64,000 nt of DNA from Oegoconia quadripuncta (taxonomy: Eukaryota > Arthropoda > Insecta > Lepidoptera > Autostichidae): assembly GCA_949316235.1 (NCBI GenBank), contig OX438758.1, positions 17,827,194 to 17,891,193 of the forward strand, in the 5' to 3' direction. Position numbers and translations under genes: made by a program. The notes beneath the pieces were generated by a model. That model made no database searches, was not told where the DNA came from, and was given only the letters and a program-made list of their open reading frames with translations. Positions 45,406-59,000 of the stretch are shown piece after piece (the first letter of the stretch is position 1; every line of letters starts with the position of its first letter).

Positions 45406-46610
45406 TTCAACCATTAAGCTCTTTATAAACATCCAAACACTATTGTTTGGAATGTCTCTTATCACCCCATTTGTGATGAAGATCGTGGCGTATTGTATGT
45501 ATGATTCAATCAAACTAGTATAAGTATTTAAAAGATATATGTATAGGTATTATTTAAAATACTATAGTAACATAGTTTTGTATTTCATAATGCAACCAGA
45601 TGTCTTACAAGTTGCTCAATTTCATCTTGCTATCATCATTCAAGTAGGTATAATACTAAATAAACTTAACTATCTTGTATCCGACAAGCTTGGAATGTCT
45701 TGCGCTTAAACTTAAAGCCAACTCGAAAAGTTTGCGCGCCGTCCGACTCTTTAGTGTGGAAATAAACCTCCAAGCTTGAGTTAAACTGTTTCCATTACAT
45801 AGAACGATACGAGAGCGAAAAAGTCGTAGTAAAAGGCAACGCTTCAGAAGGTGCTATGGTTAAGGAGAAAAAGCGACAAGAAACTCCTTAAGAACACATC
45901 TTTTAAATAGATTTACAAGTATACAATTACAATTTATATTACAAAACAAAAGCAATTAACATAAGCGATTTGGAATTCAGCTAACACCAAATCTCCTTAT
46001 CCTAAAATCATCTATACTGTAATAATATCCTGATAACTAAAATGCAGTAACCTTCATTGGGAAGTAGAATCCTTTATATTTTAAAATTCAAAATCACAAC
46101 CGACAAAGTTTCGACAATACAAAAGTACTGAAACAAACTGAGGCGAAGACTGAGCTCTCCTGGTAGGGTAACCGTCTTTTATTGGCTTACGACATGGCTG
46201 GTGTTGCCATGTAAGAGTAAGTAATTACTTAATAATAATATTGAAATAGCAGGTAAGAAGCTGTTACCACGGTAGCTATTCTACTAGAAGATAGCAGGGA
46301 GATCATAGCAGATAGGTAGCCTGTACGACGGCGTGTTATACAGTGACTTAGAATTGGGTTGTCCGAAAGAAATTACATTGGAATATCTTATAGCCGTTTG
46401 CTGAGAGCAGGTGACTAATTAACTTTATTGGGTCGTGTCCTGCTGCTGTACAAGCAATCTGTGTCGTCACAATACTTATGCTTCCAAATACACACTTGTG
46501 TATCGCCAATGAGAAATAGTTCGCTTAAAAACAAACAATTGTAACGTACATTTGCATAAATGCAAAATCCTTGGACATACACATAGAAATGGTATGGTAG
46601 GCTCCAAAAG
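45406..46610. other. Unassigned AT-rich DNA
   Basis: No supported gene or repeat. Confidence 0.35.
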
Positions 46611-46629
46611 AACTGCTGCCGCGTTGTCT

Positions 46630-46745
46630 CACTTGATAATCGATTACGATTAGTGAAGTTAAGCAATATTCAGCGCGGTCAGTCATTAGTTAGGTGCCCA
46701 CTTGTGGCATTTCCATAGTGTTTCGAACGCGCTAAATAGCTTCTT
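46630..46745 (+). repeat. 5S rRNA-derived SINE, 5' part
   Basis: GAAGTTAAGCAATATTCAGC then GCGGTCAGTCATTAGTTAGG matches the 5S internal promoter half. The body after TGTGGCATT is truncated. Confidence 0.65.
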
Positions 46746-47039
46746 CCAGTCATCGGTCCATCTGGTAGTCCCAAGCTGCATTTGCCATTACGCAATCTCC
46801 ACTCCAAAACTCTTGGTCCCTGTCACGAAATTTTTTCACACTTCCATCTTAGGACTACTAAGCACGGTCTGTGTATTTTTACCCAAATATTGCAGGAAGG
46901 AAGGATTATGAATCGATTTTATCAAAGGGTGGGGGAAAATGTCATTGGATTGATCTATAGAGTGTCCTAAGATGTATGACATCACAGGAAAACTTACTTT
47001 TATATAAGGCAAAATGTCACATTTTGACTGAAGATAGTT

Positions 47040-47190
47040 TGTTACGCTGATGGGGGTCAGCGGCGAGGATTTGTGGGGCTCCCCGCTCCTACTACAGCAG
47101 GGAGCGGTCCTACCCACTAAATCCCCCCGGTGTCCCTCCACTCGCACCATAGCGGCGTGGCCACGGGTACCCCTAAACTTAAAGTACCCA
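47040..47190 (-). repeat. GC-rich dispersed repeat
   Basis: The minus strand reads GCGGGGAGCCCCACAAATCC then TCGCCGCTGACCCCCATCAG. A related phrase GAGCGGGAAGCCCCACATAT then CCCCGCCACTGACCTCACC is at 55837-55874. Probably LINE untranslated sequence. Confidence 0.45.
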
Positions 47191-47324
47191 ACTAATTTGA
47201 ATAAATAAATTGCCATTGCATTCACCATGATCCATAGAGTTTCTCATGTTTTTCAGTTCGTTTGCGTAGTCGGATTTTAGTCTCAAACTTATATTTTTTT
47301 CAATGAAGGGCTGAAGACACGTTT

Positions 47325-47645
47325 TATCTCACCTGGTGGACAGTGACGATAAAACACTCGATTTGAGTAAATATCTACATAGGCCAAGATTTTGACGCTG
47401 GCTGAGATCTACAGCTTAGCAGTCCGCATTATGAAGGAAGACGTGAAACGGTTAGTGGGAATGATCTAGTATGTTGACAAAGTATCTGTAAACCTTCCGT
47501 ATATCGTTTTCATTGGCACTAAGTGATTTGGTTCTTCAATTCTAATGAGGACTGCTAAAATATGATACTGGCTTCCTAAATTTCATAATATTGGGATCTT
47601 CAAGGTCTTGAATCTTCTAGCTTGCTTGTGTTCGATCGCTAAATT
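47325..47645. mobile_element. Two decayed CR1/Jockey-type LINE fragments, opposed
   Basis: 47325-47475 (CTCACCTGGTGGACAGTGAC, then CAGTCCGCATTATGAAGGA) is a minus-strand 3' end. 47505-47640 (ATTGGCACTAAGTGATTTGG, GGATCTTCAAGGTCTTGAAT) is a plus-strand piece of the same family. Confidence 0.5.
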
Positions 47646-47756
47646 TAGTATCATGTAAGCGTCCCCGAGGTAAATTATAGTAACTCGTTACGTATATCCA
47701 TTAGACGTTTATCCCCTTATCCTTACTTCTAGAGCGCATACGTGATATCAAATTGA

Positions 47757-47960
47757 CGATCGATTGATGTAATGGATAGTGACCCTGTCAGCGAAACCAA
47801 CGGTTGCGGGTTCGAATCCGGTTTGTATGATGAATACGAACATTTATTCCCGAGTCATGGATGTTTATATAAATATTTATGTATGTTTATCCGTTATCTA
47901 GTATCCATAGCACAAGCTTTGCTTAGTTTGGGACTAGATGATTGGTGTAAAATTAAAAAA
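47757..47960 (+). repeat. tRNA-SINE family 2, subtype b
   Basis: GACGATCGATTGATGTAATGG head, B box GGTTCGAATCC at 47809, body CATTTATTCCCGAGTCATGG, ending ACTAGATGATTGGTGTAAAA with an A-rich tail. The second half is nearly identical to 41225-41330. Confidence 0.85.
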
Positions 47961-47999
47961 AAAAAGAATTTTGCGATAGAACGCAAGCGAGTTAATCTT

Positions 48000-48390
48000 G
48001 AAATTATTAGCGATTGAGCGCAAAAACTTTTACATGATACGATGGCTGGATATGTTATTTACTGATATCGCAAATACATAAAATTCTGTTAAGCCTTTAA
48101 CAGTGATCGACTGTGGATACATACTCCTAAGTAACAAAGTCTGCGGGCGCGTGGTGAGGCGACTCAATGTTTTCACAACTTTCCCTGAAGGCCGCAATCT
48201 TTAAATCTTATTTCAATGGATTATGTATGTACAGCTTATCTGTTGTTGTTTTCAGCTCTGAATTAGACCAACGCATCTCATACCAATAAATTCTGACTAA
48301 AAATAAAATAAAGAATATATTGTTAGGGCTCAGACTACGAATATCATCTACATAAATAATCCAACTGTATTAATAGCTAAATATCTCCGA
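48000..48390. other. Unassigned DNA
   Basis: No supported gene or repeat. Confidence 0.35.
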
Positions 48391-48394
48391 AAAT

Positions 48395-48652
48395 AATAAT
48401 AATAATAAATAAATAATAAATATCTTTGCACATACACACAGCGCCATTGTATTATGGATACCAGATGGTTGATAAACTACACAAATGCAATTTTTTTTTG
48501 GAAATAAATACATAAATAAATGAAAAACATCCATAACTCGGGAACACATGTCTGCATTCATCATACAAATATATGCCCCCAACGGGATTCGAACCCACGA
48601 CCTTTTGGTATAGCAGTCAGAATTTTTAACCACTACACCAAACAGGTCGTCG
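48395..48652 (-). repeat. tRNA-SINE family 2, subtype a, full length
   Basis: The minus strand starts GACGACCTGTTTGGTGTAGTGG at 48652 and has B box GGTTCGAATCC at about 48597. It continues through the body to CATTTGTGTAGTTTATCAACC and the TATTTATTATTTATT tail at about 48395. This is the cleanest copy for defining the family. Confidence 0.85.
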
Positions 48653-48689
48653 TCACCAAAAAGGGTTATAGTTGTTTAGGATTTAGCTT

Positions 48690-48965
48690 AGTTAATACAC
48701 CACGTGATCGAATCAGGAATGAAAAAATCCGTAGTAGAATAAGTCAAAGTGGCAGTGGGCAGGGCACTTAGCTTGAAGAGCTGATGGCCGATTGGGCATT
48801 AAAGTCCTTAAGTGGAACGTATGAACAAGTGTAGCGTCGTCCTTCCACAAGATGGACGGGTGACCTGATAAATGTGGCGGGAAGTAGTGTAGTTGGACGC
48901 AGGCCGCTTCCACCCGGTCACTCTGGAAAACTATGGGGGAGCTCTATGTTCAGCAGTGGACGTCC
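48690..48965 (+). pseudogene. RTE-type LINE pol C-terminal remnant
   Basis: The plus strand gives DRIRNEKIRSRISQSGSGQG, then after frame breaks DLINVAGSSWTQAA, SLWKTMGELYVQQWTS. The order matches RTE pol ends. Immediately upstream of the HGSNAT-like gene. Confidence 0.65.
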
Positions 48966-48969
48966 TGTG

Positions 48970-49856
48970 GTTGATATGATAATGAGTCTAGTTAAGATCG
49001 AAGGTTAAGTAATCGTCTATGATAATAAAAACAAGTATTAACTTTGATTGAGACGAAAACAGTAGGTGTTTACCTACGTAATGAATCGATAACATATGTC
49101 AATAAGGTCAGGCTTGAAGACAGCTCCCGTCAGTACTAAAGAGATCAATAGACTAATAGTTATATTGTTGCGATTGTAGTGCGTGAGTGACTTTTAAAAC
49201 ATTTAAAATTATAATTGAAGAGTACAAAAAAAAATCCTGGTCGCGGCCCCAATAATTAAACGTGTATTTCGGACCACGTGCAGTAGCGATCTGTAGTCAG
49301 ATCAATATAAATACAAATTAAATTCGCAGCTTATAGATGCTATTTTGTTTGGAGTTTCTATGAACTTTTTACAAACTCAATTATATGTCATAAAGTCGAC
49401 TATTAGGTACTCGTAAGCTACAGTAGGCTCTGCTTAGATGTGATAATGCTACTATTGTGAATAGGTACATAAAAACGTTCAGAAATACAGTTGGTAGGGC
49501 TGGTGCGAGTAACTCTCTAAAATGGTTACACTAAATGTTAATAGTTCATAAACAGAAATCTGTGTCAACAAAATATTGAAGATAACTTTTAATATTTTTG
49601 AAAGACCCTTTTCAACACGATAGGTGTAAAAAAGTCATCCCATTTTATTTAAAAACACATACCATAACAACTTTCCAGTAAAAGAGCTGTAGCTTACAGA
49701 TATACAAATGGACTTAACGAAACTATAAGCAACTGAAAAAAACAATCAATAAAGAAATACCTATAACGTGCTTTTAGGGCCTCAACTAAAAGTTATAAAT
49801 ATTATCTATAAAATGTCTTCGATTTACTCGTAGGTATGACCATGATTTAACGAAAA
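48970..49856. promoter_or_regulatory. Upstream region of the HGSNAT-like gene, promoter not located
   Basis: AT-rich DNA without a convincing initiator or TATA arrangement. An in-frame stop (TAA, 49848-49850) lies three codons before the ATG with no AG acceptor between, so translation should begin at 49857 unless an unusual exon is missed. Confidence 0.3.
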
Positions 49857-50000
49857 ATGGAACAATGGCTGGGATTACAACCAGTGAAAGAATATCGGGG
49901 ATTATATTTAGACGACTTGCCATTGAACCATGCTTATGTGTACGTGAACACTTCAGTGGACAATGTTGGAGTGTATGCTGTCAGTGATGACTGTTATAAT
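49857..50000 (+). CDS. HGSNAT-like exon 1
   Basis: Codes for 48 residues, [15 protein letters not shown] to SDDCYN, and ends before GTGAGT in phase 0. It contains the first Cys of the CYNC pair. No hydrophobic leader is present. Confidence 0.75.
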
Positions 50001-53000
50001 GTGAGTGTTTTGTGTTTTATAATGTATCGCTGTAGTTAGTACTTCATCCTACTATGAATTAATAGCTAAACTCTGGATCCACTTCACAGAATCATGTTTA
50101 TGATGGTTCGTTCAAGTACCAGCTGGCTGCCCTCGATTCGTTCGACATGCCAAAAGCATTCGTTGGTTGCTAAATTACAGGGCTTTGAACACCGTTGCAA
50201 GATCGCCTGTCGATCAGTGTTTTATTGGATGCATTTCGGTGAGTGCGCGTTAGAATTGCACAATCTTATTCCACCATCGGCATTCTATTTTCGGACTACT
50301 AGTCGCTCGAAGGGTTTCCAACCGTATATCGTTGTCATACCGAACTTTCGCACTAAGTGGTTTGGCTCTTCAGTCGTAATGTGAACAGAATAAGGAATTT
50401 TCTTCCGTCGTCAGTTTTTCCAATTTCCTGCAATTGCAATTGGGATCATCAAAAGCAGGGTGAATAGGCATTTACTGGGATCGTGTGCTTTATCTTCGAC
50501 TACATAGTCACTTTCCATCACGTGAGATCATGGTCAAATGCGTGTCGTTCAGTCAATCATAAAAAAACCAACGATTTTGTTTGTTAACTGCATTGGAGTT
50601 GGATATAGAGTACTTCTCTCAATCCAACGGGTTCACCAGCTCTACAGAACTGGAGAACACGGCCAAACACTCTGACTCCTTCTCTCTAGGCCTGCCCTTT
50701 CTGATCTTCCTAACGCATCCTGCTCAAGGATTTCTTAAAATATGACAAATGAAATCGAGTCATTTAACCAGGAACATATGATACTCTAAATATACTAATT
50801 TAAAGTAGGATGAAGAAGTAACTTATTGACCGAAATAATAAATACGGAAGCTATTTCATGATAAACGCATGGAATTTTCTGGAATCCTTGTGTATTTATG
50901 TCAATGCCGATACTTCACCTACTAATTAGTGATAATTTCTTGTCAATTCTACTGACCCACTATTTTTTAAGTCAAGGTCAAGACAGTATAAGCTTGTCAA
51001 ACCAAACAACTTATGCTATTTGCAACTTCATTACACGTTATGATAAATTACTTCCGAGTTTTGAAAATAAGTCATCCTACGCCATTCCCTTTCTCTTTGT
51101 CAAAGCTTTCTGGTTTTCATTTCGTTCACAATAGGATTAACAATATGTTACATGCACTTCTAAGCCGAAATTTATCTTTTGCAGTGTCCATACAATTTAA
51201 GGAAACATCTTACAGCCGGTAAGGAAGAATCTTGGAAGGAAAGTATTGCTGAACACAGCTCTTGGAGAATATTACGGAATGATAAGCTGAGTTATGAGTT
51301 GGCAAGGAACGAAAAAGAGTAAGTTCTGTAAAAACATGATTTAATTCAGATAAGTAGTTCACAGTCATGCTATCACCAACTCTTTTATTGTCTAACTTCA
51401 CACCAACTGCCAAATTCTACCACTGGTAGGGCTTCAATTATCAACTTCGACGAACAGTTTTTCCTGCTATATTCACTTAAAGCGATGACCATGGTACTAA
51501 ACTTTCATTACCGTTGGAGCTAAACGATAGCTTTAAATCACAAACAATCAGATAATTCGCTGTGCTGATTGATCATTTTTAATTGTCCACCTGGCTAGTG
51601 ACCATCTTAACTGGCGTATCCCAAAGCAACTACGTATTATTATAGTATTATATGTAAGACGGCAGTCACCAAATAGATTCAGTTTCTGCATTAGCGAGCT
51701 TGCTCCTTCGATCTCATCTTTACCTAACATCACATCAGGTCCAGGTGTGCGTAAACTCATTTTAAAAAAACATGATTACTCCTTCTTGCAGAGGATGGTT
51801 ATGTCAAATGCGACCCGTTTTCCAAGAAGCTGGAGTATATCGTTTGGACATAGGCAGATGTGAGGTAGCACAAGAAGTAACGCCTGTGAATACATTACTC
51901 CGTAAGTACCTACCTCAGTAAGTTCCTAAATAACCTATAAATTATTGTGGAGAAATATTAATGCATGATAACCAAGCCTAGTTTAATAAACCCAATGTTC
52001 ACATCGAAATGGATTCAATCATTTTTACCAAGCCGACATTTATGCGTACTGTCCATTAGGCGACACGATGTATATACAGATTATGCCTATATAATTTAAA
52101 CAAGTAGTTAGAATCCACCATTATTTATTGATATTGTTAAAGTAGCTAGCTACCACCATCTATCTATCAGCTATCAGCTACCTGGCTAACTACCACCATC
52201 TTATCTAAATCTGGCGCCAAGCAGCAATGTTAATAGCATTGTTGTGTTCCGGTTGTCAGAGATAAGATAGCCAGTCGCCCAAATGTATTGGGGTTTCCGG
52301 GTCAGTACGCTTCAACCTTCGACCTCATTTTCACTTAACATCAGGTGTGATTGAGGTCAAGTACGAACCTGTCGTGCATAAAAAAAAAGTGTTGTAGGTA
52401 TTGCCGTGCTATGCTGACACGATTACCAATTTATTCAAAGTATAAACAACAACGTAAATTCGACGTACGACTTTGGAAGTTGTGAGAATTCACGCCGTTT
52501 TCTATTCTAAACTTTTATTGATACAAAAATAAATGATAAGGGCTTACATTAGTTTGAAATCCCAAATATCACACATCACCGCATATCGCTTTAGTGACAG
52601 ACAGCCGCGGTTAGCCCACGGTGACGCAAGATACAGCTGCAAGCGTCGGAATGATTTTAGCATCACGTTGCTATTATTAACGGGCAGCTAATACTAACTA
52701 TAACTGATCCTGCTATTAATGTCCAAACTCTGGGTCCAGTCCACAGCCGCTGGGGTTACTGGGGTTAGTTCATTAAGTTCTTCCAGACGGGAAAATGTTT
52801 GTTGGGGCACTTATGCACAATATGGGGAACCATCTACTCCGGCGCTCCGTAGTCGCACGCCCATGAGTCCTTGAGGCCTTATGTTGTAGTTCAGGTTAGA
52901 GGGGTCTTGGATAAAGTCACTCATCGGAATTACGACCACCATTTCTCTGTAGCTTAGCAAGTGACAGTAAATGGTGTAGGCATGCGAAGTTCACCCCGAA

Positions 53001-56000
53001 TCCTGTTGATCATAACAATTTCCCGGTTCTTCGCTCACCAAATGTCGCCGCGTCATGGGCCACCGTGGCTGAAACCTCTTATTTTCGTTTATCAATTAAG
53101 TTTCACAGTGAAAATTAATCGGTGACATTTCCTCTCGTGATGTATCCCAAACCATTAACTTTTTAAAGAAAAATTAGGTCAAACAGTTCAATTCAGAACT
53201 TTCCTATATATAGGTAAATTAAGTCTTCATGTACTAACATATATGTATTTTTCAGCTTTTTTATTCTGCAATTCGATCCTCTTGTGTACAATAGTCTTGT
53301 ATAGTCTATTAAAGTGCATATGGAGACGCAGACGTAATGGGACAAGGAAAGACGATTTTGAAATTAACAGTGATAGTGATGATAATAATTCAGCAAATCT
53401 TCACTTTTTCAGAAAGTAAGTATAAGTCTATTCAGATGGGCAGAATTCAGAAATTCCATAATATCTTCTCGTTCAAAACACATGAGTGCTTTAAGACGAA
53501 GGTCTAATCAATGTGTATTACTAGTGATGACTATTATATCACTGAAATGTAGTCTCCTACGTAAGATAGTAAGATAGAATTCCGTACAAGGAAAGTCACA
53601 GTCATTGCCTAAGGTCAGAGCTCTAAGAACTGATGGCCGGTGAGGCATTTAACACTTTCGCGGACACTGAACGCCTATAGACGTAATTACAGACATCTAT
53701 TGTGTCTGGTTCAGTGTCCGTGATCGTGTTAAGAAAGTTGAGGGTTCCGGGTAAGGGCGCTTTCACCTTCGGCCTTATCTTGACTTAAAATCAGATGTGA
53801 TTTAAGTAACCAGCTGACTATGCAATTTTCATAATGATGTAAATAAATTTTGTACAAAAATAAAAGGACAAAAATATTTTGTTCTCCGTTTACAATTTTC
53901 AATATTTCATTATTCTTATTTCTTTTGAAATAAGATGTCTAATAAGATTTTACAGCAGGTACTTGACATTTTTAGCTTATTAATGGCGCTCATAATTTTC
54001 ATTACAACCGGCGGTGGGGGTTATCCGATCTTCAATAGAGGATGGGGTGGATTAACTCTGTCTGAATGTTTATTCTCCGCTTTTGCATGGACTATTGGTG
54101 TCAATATACCAACTGTTACGGATAGAGCAAGAAATTCGAAAAACAAATGTTCTACTACCAAAGACATTTTCAAGGTACGTCTGCTTTTCAGAGCATACTC
54201 TCTTTGTGTGCCAGGAATTTGAAACCCTGCGTGAGGAGTTTGCCCGTATGGCTGGGTCACGACTCTCGACGTGCAACATAATGTAATGTTGAGCACCTAG
54301 GACCTCTGGGCCCTCGTGCAACATCATATCTATCATGAAGTGTAAGGAGGCCCATGAGAAGGAGATGAAAGCATAGGAACGCGAGGTAGCCGCGCACCTA
54401 TGAGGGGTCGCCCAAAGGGTATTCGATACCGGAACTGATGTTGGTTATGGTATCGTGTAACTGGAAGGTGCCTGGCAGCTGTCTGAAGTAGTTTGGTTGA
54501 GTTCTCAACATCTGCCGTGAAGGATGGGGCTAGAGAGGGTGTTTAACCGGTAAGAGTCCGGACTACCTTTGGGTTGGCATGATTCCGTGCTTGTGTATAG
54601 AACATACAGACTTAATATGTGGAGTGAGATGGACTCAAAGGTGTCCTATGACGGATTTCTCCCTATCCCAAAAAAAGGTACATCTGATTTATATTACTTT
54701 TGTATTACCTGACAGCCTCAGGATGGTGAGTAAAGTTTTTCGGTTGTAGGTATGTATTTTTTTATTTTTTTTATATATATAAGAGGGCGGCAATCGAGCA
54801 TGCGGGTCACCTGATGGAAAGCAATCACCGCCGCCCATGGACACCCGCAAAACCAAAAGTGTCACAGATGCGTTGCCGGCCTTTGAGGAAGGTGTAGGCT
54901 CGTTTCTTGAAGGTTCCAATGTCGTACTCGTTCGGGAATACCGCTGCAGGAAGTCCGTTCCACAGGGTGGTCGTACGTGGTAGGAAGTTTCTTGAGAAAT
55001 GTACAGTGGTAGACTTCCACTCATCCAGGTGATGTGGATGGAGTTTTAATTTTCGGCGAGAAGTGTAAAGGTTAATGTATGTAGATTTCTGGTTTACCTC
55101 CTGTAACTTAAATGGCTTGACCGATTTTAAAGTGCAAGGTGGCGTGAGATTCGTCTTGCTCCCGAGAGTGTCCTAAGATAAATTTAAAAAATCCAAATTG
55201 GAGCCCTCAACTTGAAAAAAAATTTTTTTTTTTGGATTTTATTAATTTCTGCGACAAAAAGTTAATATCATTGAAGCATATAAGTAACTAAACATAATGT
55301 TTCAGTTTATCGGTTTAAAAAGGTTGTCAACGGTGATGTTAGGGTACGAGTTCTACTTGTGCTTGTCCGTAATTATTTTTTTTTAAAGGAAGTCTCAATT
55401 CAAATCCAAGTATGCCCAGTAGTACGAAGAAACGTGCGAATTTATATTCTCTAATTATACATTTTCATTTCAGAGAGGATTAGTTCTAATATTCCTGGGT
55501 ATTGCAATCGATTCGACCGTCCGCCGTTACGTATCCACTGAAGCTGTCGCATTGTGGTGTCCACTGCAAAGGTTGGGGATAGCGTATGTAGCAGTCGCTA
55601 CAACTTACGTATTGACTGTGAAAACTGTTGAAATAAAGTCGAAGGTAAAGTTATTTTTTTTTATTATACCTCAATACTATTTCACAAAACAATCGCGTGT
55701 TTTTTGGTCACTTTTGGTATGCTGGGGAGTAACCTTTCCTTGGTGGGTCCATCGCCATGCAGAGGTGGAACCCGCCGGCCAGAATTGATGAGTGTCGGGG
55801 TTTTAGTGAATAGGCCCGCTCCTATCATTTGAGCGGGAAGCCCCACATATCCCCGCCACTGACCTCACCAGCGGCGGCTCGAGTGCTTAAGAGCATTTCC
55901 ACCAGTCAAAAATAAACGATGGGTTCCTCTCTGGGCAGCTCTAGTTTCCTATAAAGATTTATATCACGATACGCTTAGGCTTCCACCATCTGCATCTTCC

Positions 56001-59000
56001 TCGTCGGAGTTGCATTAGCCTCTTACATTTGATATTTTAATTATTTCAGAGAATATTATGTAAAGCAATAGGGAATCTAGTTTCCCTATTTTGGTGTTGG
56101 ACACTGACAGCAGCTTTATTGGTTGTTATTATAATTTTGATTGTAACTTTCGGGTCTTTCAACTGTTTGGGGTGAGTACCTACATTTTATTTACTCTTAT
56201 TTTTCAACGAACTTTACCGTATATCTTTATATACATATATAAATAAAATTACGCCTGTTTCTCATAGGGGTAGGCAGAGACCATAGACTTCCACTTGCCG
56301 ATCATGACACACCTTTTTTGTTTCATTCACTCTCATAAAGTTGTTCATATATGCTCGACGGTTTAGGGTACTCTTGACGTGGCAACTCTTGATGTCCTCG
56401 ATTTGATCATGGTACGTTCGCCGTTGTACTCCCCTACCAACACTATCATCCACATTCGCTTCGTATATGCCTTTCGTTAATCTTTCTCGTTCATCCTCTT
56501 CACTATGTTATAATTAATTTTAATTCTAATTTTATTTTTATTATATGCAAGAAAATTAATGTTGTACGTCTGTTAGATGTAAGGACTGTCGAACCAATGC
56601 AACAATATTCTAATATCACCAATGTACCGCCGTTCTACAATAAATTGATTCTGATTCACATGAGCAAACCATCTTAGCATACCTTTTCCAATCTATGTCA
56701 CTGCGTCTGTTATTTCCCTAATTACACTATTCCTGATTCTATCTTTCAAAGTCACCCTACTCATACTTCTCAATGATTTCATTTCCACTGCATTAATTCT
56801 ACTTTCATTCTACTTCCTCCATACCGAGCACTCCCGTAAGTCATTGTTGGAATCAGCACCCCGCCTGGACAGCCAGACGAGCTTTTTGGACCCATTCTGG
56901 CTGGCTGCCTTTATGGCTTAAAGCATACAGTGCTCCATTGTCCTTCTCACACTTTCCATCCCTTGTTGTTAACAGTGAAATTAAATACACAAACTAACGC
57001 ACTCGCTTCACTTTTACTACATCTATTCAAAATATTGCAATCCGTCATACAATTTTACCTCTCTCAAATATCTTAACTTTCGTTTTACATACAATGACTT
57101 TCATTCCTTTTCTTTGAAAGCAGTATTCATAATTGTAACTCCTCTTGTGACGACGCAAGGATTATTTGATCATCGGCATGGAGGAGATATGTGACGAGTA
57201 ACCTATTCATTCTCAATCAATCAAACTATGGTTTCCACTATAATAGTAGATGGCATCGAAGTACAATCGTGTCAATTGTAATTAATTTGTGGCTTATATC
57301 TTCATCATATCATGTAGATAAAAAGTTTAACTGAATGGATCCTCTCCTCTTTCCACCTGCTTCGGGGGAGTCATGCATAGATTATTTAATAATTATTTAG
57401 ATTATAATAGGGGTTTCCGAGCGACAATTTTAAGAAAAGAAACGAAGGTTTTTTCTATAGTAAAGAGATAACGTTATACAGTTTCAAAGAAAAAAAAACG
57501 GCAAATCTGTGGCGTAATTTATCAATTTCATTAATCATTACAACAAACGTCATTTTTTTGATTTACCAAGTAAATACTACATATCAACGGATTGCTGTCT
57601 TTGATTTTGACACACTTCAAATTAGCGCCATCTATCCATCTACTATCGGCACTAATGTGTTTTTACGTTGCCATCTGGAGAAGCACCATTAACATTAAAA
57701 TAAAAAAGTATTATTTTACTGGCCTGGATAGCGACAGTGTTTTTATGAATCTGTAACTTATTTCATGGTCATAATATAATGTAAGGCTGTTGACGATGAT
57801 ACCGCATTTCTCTAATTTATATACCACCTACCTATATTCATTCAGAAGTTATTTTATTTTCAGAGATGCCGATTTCAACCAAGGGGAGTCTGACATTTTG
57901 ACAGAAATGTCAATTAGTTCAAGTTGTAACAGCCACACCTCTGAGTACGTCAATAAGATATTAGTGGGTGACAATACAAAGATTGTTGACGTAAATGGTT
58001 ACATTGGCTTCAGTCGAGGAATTATGGGTAATCGTAAACATTAGTTTTTTTAATAATAGGTAACATTTTGTCATTATGCATTTTAGACGAAGCAATAAGA
58101 ATTTCCTTAAGGGTCGTCAGAGCTCCATCCTGCTCCACTACGTGCCTTAACTAAACTAATTGAAAAAAAATATTAAAGATAATTAAAACAACATTAGCAA
58201 AATAGGTTATTACAAAATTACTGACTACCTGAATAGCAAACACGCTTGTTGCACTCCGTCCAAATCCAAAAAATCATAAAATTCTATTATCTTAATATCT
58301 TTATTATGAACACAACTGTTACATAGTGTTTATTAGATTGGGCAGGAAACAGTGAATACACAAAATTTGGAAATTATGATTTAGGTACTATAAATAATAT
58401 TAATATACCATATAACCTATCCAATATACACGCATATATAATACGTAGTATAATAATCCATCTTCGAGCGCACCAGCGCCAAACCGATTAGGAGTCAAAG
58501 TGGTCGCCATGGCCGAAATCGGTCGGAAGCATCACCATCATCACGTAGTATAAATATATACATTATCAATACTCACTCACATTATGGTAAATAATAAATA
58601 AATACTATAATGAACAAGAGAAATCATAAAGACAAATAATGCTCACGCTCTTTTACTCTGTCTTTGAAAATTTGTTACGATGGACTTGCGCGGATTGTAT
58701 GCGGTAGTGCGTTCAATAGTCTCACTGACCGAATTGTGACCCTGATTACACTATATTATTAATTATTTTTATTAATAAATAAAAAAAACAGAACAATGAT
58801 TCTGTGGGTTTCTTCGGCGCACCACAGATTTCCCTATCTGAAGCGAGTAGCTTGGACATACTGACTGACATAAAAGTGCTATATTTCCAGTAGATTTAAA
58901 TTAACATTTAAGTTATTTCACATTTGTCTCAATGTTTTCACCTCTCCAATGCTTTGATGTCATAATGAATTAATATCATATCAATTAAGTCGTATATCAA

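Noticed and set aside
46836..47228. 130-codon minus-strand ORF
   Set aside because: It overlaps a GC-rich dispersed repeat related to 55745-55900 and shows no domain.
48580..48652. Functional tRNA genes at the SINE heads
   Set aside because: A and B boxes are present but cloverleaf stems and anticodon loops do not close, and each head continues into a shared SINE body.
50001..50039. Extension of exon 1 to the stop at 50039
   Set aside because: GTGAGT at 50001 is a good donor and the next exon continues the CYNC motif in phase.
53437..53595. Extra HGSNAT-like exon that would bridge exon 4 to 5 in phase
   Set aside because: It would need a 20-base intron after exon 4, which is too short to splice.
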